Shown: piece after piece, positions 59,630 through 64,000 of the stretch
How the letters are laid out: each line of letters starts with the position of its first letter
Position numbering within the stretch: position 1 is the first letter of the stretch
Assembly (NCBI GenBank): GCA_964410325.1
Contig: CAYPFN010000002.1
Location: forward strand, 1 to 64,000
Source: CAAFZY01 sp964410325
GTDB taxonomy: Bacteria; Pseudomonadota; Alphaproteobacteria; RF32; CAG-239
Direction of reading: 5' to 3'
Length of the DNA: 64,000 bases
Translations under genes and position numbers: made by a program
The notes under the pieces: generated by a model
What the model was told of the DNA's origin: nothing
Database searches by the model: none
The model's input: the letters and a program-made list of their open reading frames with translations, nothing else

Positions 59630-62299
59630 TTAAATAACAGCATCTTCAAAAATCTGTTCTAATTGTGTATCAACCAAAAAAGGCGAGACTATCAGCCCGT
59701 TTTCAAAATGATAACTGTAAAGCACATATAAAGGTGGTTGGAAACTGTTGTGTCTTTTCAAAAATTCTGTATTCTTCCGGACATCGTCATAAATATTAAA
59801 AGGCACATATTCAAATCCGTATAATTTATTCCAACGCTCAAGATTATGGCGGTTTAAAGTAGTAATTTCATTAATGTGGCAAAGCGGGCACCAGTCGGCA
59901 ACCATGCCAACTATGATAATTTTGCCTTTCAAAAGTTTTTCATTCAGATTCTGCTCAAATTGCAATATAGTACTACCCGAAGGCGACAGATTTTGTTTGT
60001 CGGCAGAAAACCATGCAAATAGAGCGTATAGTATGGTAAAGGCGGTAATAACAATCCGTTCAGTAATAATTTTCTGATTTGGCGGCAAAGTAGTCTGATA
60101 TAGCGCCTGCAAAAAGAGAAGGACATAACTGCAAATTATTCCGAAAACCAAAATCAAAGCTAACATTTTAAGAAAAGCGCCAATTGAAACTTGCAGGAAA
60201 AATATCAACAACAGCCAGATAATTATACCGATAAGCATAACATATGAAAAAAGCAGCAAAAAATTTTGCAAATTAACAGAAACTTTTTGTGTAAATTTTA
60301 TTTTCGGCAGCCGATATATTATCACATAAAAACAACTTATGCCTGCGGCCAGCATGTTACAGAACAGAAATATACTGCCAGTTTCGGTGTAGAAAAGGTT
60401 AAAAACATTTTCCGCCAGCCAAGGCGTGGAAGAAAAAGGCAGCAGGGAAACCAGCAAAACGCCGCCGAGCCATCCTTTAAATCGCGGAGTATTCTTAAGC
60501 AACGGAAGATTATACTTCGCAGAAAGAAAAACAGTTATCAGGAATAATATAAGCGCCGTCAGAAGAGAAAATTTTTGATATAGCAACCCCAAGATAAAAG
60601 GCAGATTTTGTTTTTGCAGAAAACACAATAGCGCGGCATATAAATTTCCGCCGGTAAAAACTCCCACCGTCAAAGCTAAAAAATGGGAAAGGGGAATTTT
60701 CCGCTTTGGCATTTTAATTCTGAAAAGCAACCACAAAGGCATGGAAATCGGCATAAAATTGAACAGAAAACCGATAATTAAACCGAATAAAACAAAATGA
60801 AAAGCTGACGGAGCAGAAAGCGACGTTACCGCACTGAAATCAGCAAACGTTATTTCTTGGCGCAAACTGGTATGTGAATTCAGCCGAACCGTCATGACGG
60901 CTTTTTGATTTAGTAGCAACTCTCGGTTGTTTTCCGGAATAACCGTAACATAAATTTCTGAATCTCTGACAGCAATTTTAGGAGCCTGAAAATGCGAGTT
61001 AAATTCATCATCAAGAAACAGAGAGAAATTATTGATGCTACCGGAAAACTTGAAAGTAAACAGAAGTTTTTCAAGCTTTTTCCCGTCAGGAGATGTTTGT
61101 ACATTAATTTGTTGTAATTTTAGATTTTTATTTTGATTCGGTGGCAGATTATAATAGCTTTGTTTAACAAAATTCATAATGCTGGAAGCTGCGTTTTCAA
61201 TCCCTTGTTCAATAACCAGTTCTGGAAAAAATTCTATTTTTTCACAGTTTAAATTATAGTCGCAGCTCTGAAAAATAACTTTAGCTTTTAATTTAATGCC
61301 TTGGTGCGGATCAATCGTAGTCAAAGAAATTGGAAAGGCCAAATCTCCAGCATAAGCACCGATCATGTCGGTGTTCAGAACCTTAACGGGAAGAGGATAA
61401 TAAACATGATAAGATTGAACATTTTCAGCTTCAATCAATTCAATTTCTGGTTTTGATAATTCATCGGACAAAGATGAGCTTAAAATAAACCGATGATTAG
61501 GAATATTAACATGCACAGCGGCTAAAAATTCTTTTTGCTCGGCAATTCTGGCCACATTGGAAAGCAGTCGAACTTTAAAACCATTTTGCTCTTGCCATTC
61601 CCCGATTCCAGCATTGCCGACAAACGGATTAGGTAGTGAAATTCCATAAAAAGGAATTTTGGAAAATTCCAATTTGCTGACCATAGACTTAAACTGTTCA
61701 AAAGCCGTCTTATTTTTTTTATCATCCAGCTGTTTTTGCCGATAGGCCTCCATAGCTTTGATATCGCGGGGATTATTTCCATAGCCTAAAACTTTTTTGA
61801 AATCATAGATAACCGCAACTTGTCCGTCCGGAACATCGACATATTCATGTTGCCCGGGTAGGGCGTAATCATTTTCATCCACAATCAACGGTGGCTCTTT
61901 CGGAGCAAGTAGCTGTTCCTTTATTTCGGTATATTTTTGCATTCCGGCGCGATAGATACGGACGGCCTGCCGTATTAAATTTGTCCGATTGTAAACTTCC
62001 TGTTGTGTCAATTCGGGAAAAAGTTGAGCGATATCTGTACTGAAATTGGCATTGATAGAATTTCCTGGATACTTTTCATCAAAGTATTTTCCAATAATAA
62101 TCATACGGCCGATAGGGCTATTATTTTCGTTTTTCAATAGTTCACGCAGCCGTGCGGCATGAGGAAGATCGTTTCGGGAAGGATAGATTAAAGATTCGTT
62201 GGGTCGTTCGTTTTCGTCAAAATTATAAATTATTTCGGCGGCTTGAAGTGCGGAAATATTGAAACAAAAAATAAAAAACACTATATATTTTAACAACAT
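59630..62299 (-). CDS. DsbD/ScsB-like membrane protein lacking transmembrane cysteines
   Basis: 889 residues. A signal peptide (VFFIFCFNISALQA) leads into a long periplasmic region at about 20-490. This region carries a CX5C pair near 348 (FQSCDYNLNCEKIEFFPEL) placed like the DsbD alpha-domain redox site. About eight membrane helices span 500-765. The C-terminal thioredoxin domain has GMVADWCPLCHINE near 803 (CPLC). The two transmembrane cysteines of DsbD are replaced: TPCVLPM-type reads FMPISMPL near 513, and SPCTTAP-type reads STPWLAEN near 623. DsbD carries electrons through those cysteines to the periplasm, so transfer by that route should fail here. Confidence 0.72.
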   Translation of the reverse strand: MLLKYIVFFIFCFNISALQAAEIIYNFDENERPNESLIYPSRNDLPHAARLRELLKNENNSPIGRMIIIGKYFDEKYPGNSINANFSTDIAQLFPELTQQEVYNRTNLIRQAVRIYRAGMQKYTEIKEQLLAPKEPPLIVDENDYALPGQHEYVDVPDGQVAVIYDFKKVLGYGNNPRDIKAMEAYRQKQLDDKKNKTAFEQFKSMVSKLEFSKIPFYGISLPNPFVGNAGIGEWQEQNGFKVRLLSNVARIAEQKEFLAAVHVNIPNHRFILSSSLSDELSKPEIELIEAENVQSYHVYYPLPVKVLNTDMIGAYAGDLAFPISLTTIDPHQGIKLKAKVIFQSCDYNLNCEKIEFFPELVIEQGIENAASSIMNFVKQSYYNLPPNQNKNLKLQQINVQTSPDGKKLEKLLFTFKFSGSINNFSLFLDDEFNSHFQAPKIAVRDSEIYVTVIPENNRELLLNQKAVMTVRLNSHTSLRQEITFADFSAVTSLSAPSAFHFVLFGLIIGFLFNFMPISMPLWLLFRIKMPKRKIPLSHFLALTVGVFTGGNLYAALLCFLQKQNLPFILGLLYQKFSLLTALILFLITVFLSAKYNLPLLKNTPRFKGWLGGVLLVSLLPFSSTPWLAENVFNLFYTETGSIFLFCNMLAAGISCFYVIIYRLPKIKFTQKVSVNLQNFLLLFSYVMLIGIIIWLLLIFFLQVSIGAFLKMLALILVFGIICSYVLLFLQALYQTTLPPNQKIITERIVITAFTILYALFAWFSADKQNLSPSGSTILQFEQNLNEKLLKGKIIIVGMVADWCPLCHINEITTLNRHNLERWNKLYGFEYVPFNIYDDVRKNTEFLKRHNSFQPPLYVLYSYHFENGLIVSPFLVDTQLEQIFEDAVI

Positions 62300-62392
62300 G
62301 CTTTTGCAAAAAAAAATGTTTTATTTAGAATACACCTATGATATAATAAGGTTGTTGAAGAAACAAATATAATTTTGGGATATGTACAACAA

Positions 62393-62962
62393 ATGGAAAC
62401 AATGTCTGATAAATTTTTAACTGGAAATTTTCTGGTTTCTATGCCGGAAATGGATGATGAGCGTTTTGCTAAAACGGTTATTTACATTTGTTCGCACGGC
62501 AAAGAAGGCTCTATGGGATTCATTATTAATAAAAAACTTAAAGATTTTTCATTTTCTGATTTGGCGGTAAAAATTCCGATGCACACACCAGCAAATCTGG
62601 AATCAATGTTTTTATACCAGGGCGGCCCGCTGGAAAAAATCAGAGGTTTTGTTTTACACAGCGCAGAATATAATAAACCGGGAACTTTTCAAATTGACAA
62701 TAATGTTGCCGTTTCTTCATCAATGGATGTTCTGACCGACATAGCCTATGGCAACGGACCGAAAAACAATTTGATTGCTTTGGGGTATTCAGGGTGGGAA
62801 CCAATGCAGTTGGAAGCTGAGTTAATCCATAACAAATGGCTGGTTGTTCCAGCCAATGCCGATTTATTGTTTAACACGCCTGACGAATTAAAATGGCAAC
62901 GCGCTATGGATGAAAGCGGCGTGGATTTAACCCGTTTTATTGCCGCAACCGGGTATGCCTGA
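62393..62962 (+). CDS. AlgH/YqgE family protein (UPF0301)
   Basis: 189 residues from ATG 62393; ATG 62402 is equally possible because no clear ribosome site is seen. Family motifs are FLTGNFLVSMPEMDDERFAK, VIYICSHGKEGSMGFIINK, FLYQGGPLEKIRGFVLHS and LIALGYSGWEPMQLEAEL. The family is compact and cytoplasmic; its biochemical function is unknown despite the alginate-regulation name. It is divergent from the DsbD-like gene and convergent with argS. Confidence 0.9.
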   Translation: METMSDKFLTGNFLVSMPEMDDERFAKTVIYICSHGKEGSMGFIINKKLKDFSFSDLAVKIPMHTPANLESMFLYQGGPLEKIRGFVLHSAEYNKPGTFQIDNNVAVSSSMDVLTDIAYGNGPKNNLIALGYSGWEPMQLEAELIHNKWLVVPANADLLFNTPDELKWQRAMDESGVDLTRFIAATGYA

Positions 62963-63034
62963 AATATAAATAAAAACGGAACGCCAAATGGTTTCGGAAT
63001 TATGTTTTGCAAATCTGAAGCAGTGTTTATTTCC

Positions 63035-64000
63035 TTAAGCCTTAAGCATAACTTCCGGAGCTTTAATACCCAGAAGATAAAGCAACTGTTTTAATACATC
63101 GCGCGTCAACCGTGAAAGTTTCAGTCTTGAAGCACTGATGGCGACATTGTCGGTGGCCATAATCGGACAACTGTTGTAAAAAATACTGAAATTCTGCGCC
63201 AGCGTATAAGCATAATCCGTAATAATACTTGGTTCTTTTTCATCATGTGCGCGGAAGACAACATTTCCAAACTGGCTGAGTTTCAAAACCAAATTGCGCT
63301 CATCGGCATTCTCAATCACAATTTTGCCTTCAGAAAGATTTTTAGTTTGGGCTTTGCGCAAGACTGAATTAATACGAGCAACGGCGTATTGAATATAAGG
63401 CCCTGTTTTGCCGTCAAACTTAGCAAAATCTTCCAATTCAAAAATGTAACCTGAAGCAATATTGTTTTTCAAATCCTGAAATTTTATTGCCCCCAAAGCA
63501 ATTTCAGACACCAGATTTTCAATTTCTGCTGTGCCGTATCCTTCAACTTCGCCGGGCTTTGGCAGCGACTGGCGAACTTTTTCTTTGCTTAAGGCAATCA
63601 AATCTTCCAAATTCATAACACCGCCATCGCGAGTTTTAAAAGGCTTACCATCGGCACCATTGACCGTACCAAAACTAATATGTCGCAATGTAACGTTAGG
63701 TGCGATATTAAGCATTTGTGCGGCCTGAAAAACTTGTTCAAAATGTAGTGACTGACGTTTATCGACCACATAAATAATTTCATCTGCCCCAAAATCGTCA
63801 ACCCGCATTTTAATTGTCGCAATATCCGTAACCTGATAACCGACTCCACCGTCCGATTTAACCAAAATAATTGGCGGCATTGGTTTGTTGGTTTCTGGTA
63901 GACGGATAATTGTGGCGCCGTCGTCAACTTCAGAAACGCCTTTATCTTTTGCCAGTTTAATCACTTCGCCACAGGCGTTATGCGCGTCACTTTCGCCAAG
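63035..64000 (-). CDS. argS: Arginyl-tRNA synthetase, C-terminal part (cut by window edge)
   Basis: The frame is open to the right window edge, giving about 321 residues of the C-terminal half. The catalytic core remnant YVVDKRQSLHFEQVFQAAQM is followed by the KMSKS-equivalent loop in GKPFKTRDGGVMNLEDLI. The anticodon-binding DALR domain has GPYIQYAVARINSVLRKAQ and ends FYNSCPI...RLKLSRLTRDVLKQ and LLYLLGIKAPEVM. The normal gene is about 580 codons, so roughly half lies outside. It charges tRNA-Arg. Confidence 0.95.
   Translation of the reverse strand, partial: LGESDAHNACGEVIKLAKDKGVSEVDDGATIIRLPETNKPMPPIILVKSDGGVGYQVTDIATIKMRVDDFGADEIIYVVDKRQSLHFEQVFQAAQMLNIAPNVTLRHISFGTVNGADGKPFKTRDGGVMNLEDLIALSKEKVRQSLPKPGEVEGYGTAEIENLVSEIALGAIKFQDLKNNIASGYIFELEDFAKFDGKTGPYIQYAVARINSVLRKAQTKNLSEGKIVIENADERNLVLKLSQFGNVVFRAHDEKEPSIITDYAYTLAQNFSIFYNSCPIMATDNVAISASRLKLSRLTRDVLKQLLYLLGIKAPEVMLKA

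Noticed and set aside
1..64000. CRISPR arrays, defence islands, toxin-antitoxin pairs, prophage genes
   Set aside because: No regularly spaced repeats, cas, restriction-modification, retron, integrase or phage structural motifs were seen.

Overview
The window looks like one chromosomal segment of an AT-rich alphaproteobacterium. The evidence for this is the lepB-rnc-era cluster, an F1 ATPase operon (atpHAGDC) directly downstream of priA, a 41-residue L36 lacking the zinc ligands, and the block lspA - DUF3035/BamF-like lipoprotein - two M16 peptidases. A candidate SAM-II-type riboswitch before metK fits the same group. AT richness, small intergenic gaps and degraded mobile-element remnants suggest a reduced, possibly host-associated lineage; that last point is inference.

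Layout. 1-3.8 kb: envelope-sugar genes (a three-domain glycosyltransferase cut by the window edge, a cytidylyltransferase-like protein, decayed remnants), then tRNA-Gly(CCC). 3.9-9.2 kb: a DUF2207 membrane protein and an operon of a single-domain GlmU-like uridylyltransferase, a membrane/coiled-coil protein and PepF. 9.2-9.65 kb: a truncated IS200 element. 9.65-19.5 kb, all minus strand: atpC-D-G-A-H, priA, ettA and an exported protein. 19.6-25.5 kb: rpmJ, marC, rpsA with a hairpin leader, an orphan exported protein, a second IS200 relic, an alpha/beta hydrolase and a GT4. 25.5-34.7 kb: thrS, a CorC/HlyC protein, a MATE exporter, a two-gene unit with a thioredoxin-like lipoprotein, tRNA-Leu(GAG), CorA and a TSUP permease. 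34.8-42.9 kb: lspA, the BamF-like lipoprotein, an M16 pair, pgi, mutL, then decayed fragments and a small membrane protein. 43-54.7 kb: gyrA, an orphan gene with its own promoter, a COG2509 flavoprotein, the overlapping rmuC-murG-mnmA-mpg unit, a PH-domain membrane protein, and divergent mtnN/metK. 54.8-64 kb: a U32 peptidase, lepB-rnc-era plus a small membrane ORF, a DsbD-like protein, an AlgH/YqgE protein, and argS cut by the right edge.

Most of the window is housekeeping: ATP synthesis, translation, replication and repair, lipoprotein and outer-membrane biogenesis. I see no CRISPR array, defence island, prophage or integron. The observations most worth following are: the candidate SAM-responsive pseudoknot and shared palindrome between mtnN and a short metK; a DsbD-like protein that has lost both membrane cysteines while keeping both soluble redox motifs; an MnmA with a rearranged cysteine set; a GlmU-like protein lacking its acetyltransferase half; the rpsA leader hairpin; and a 58-codon membrane ORF whose TTG start overlaps the era stop codon. 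All similarity statements come from reading motifs by eye; no database search was run.
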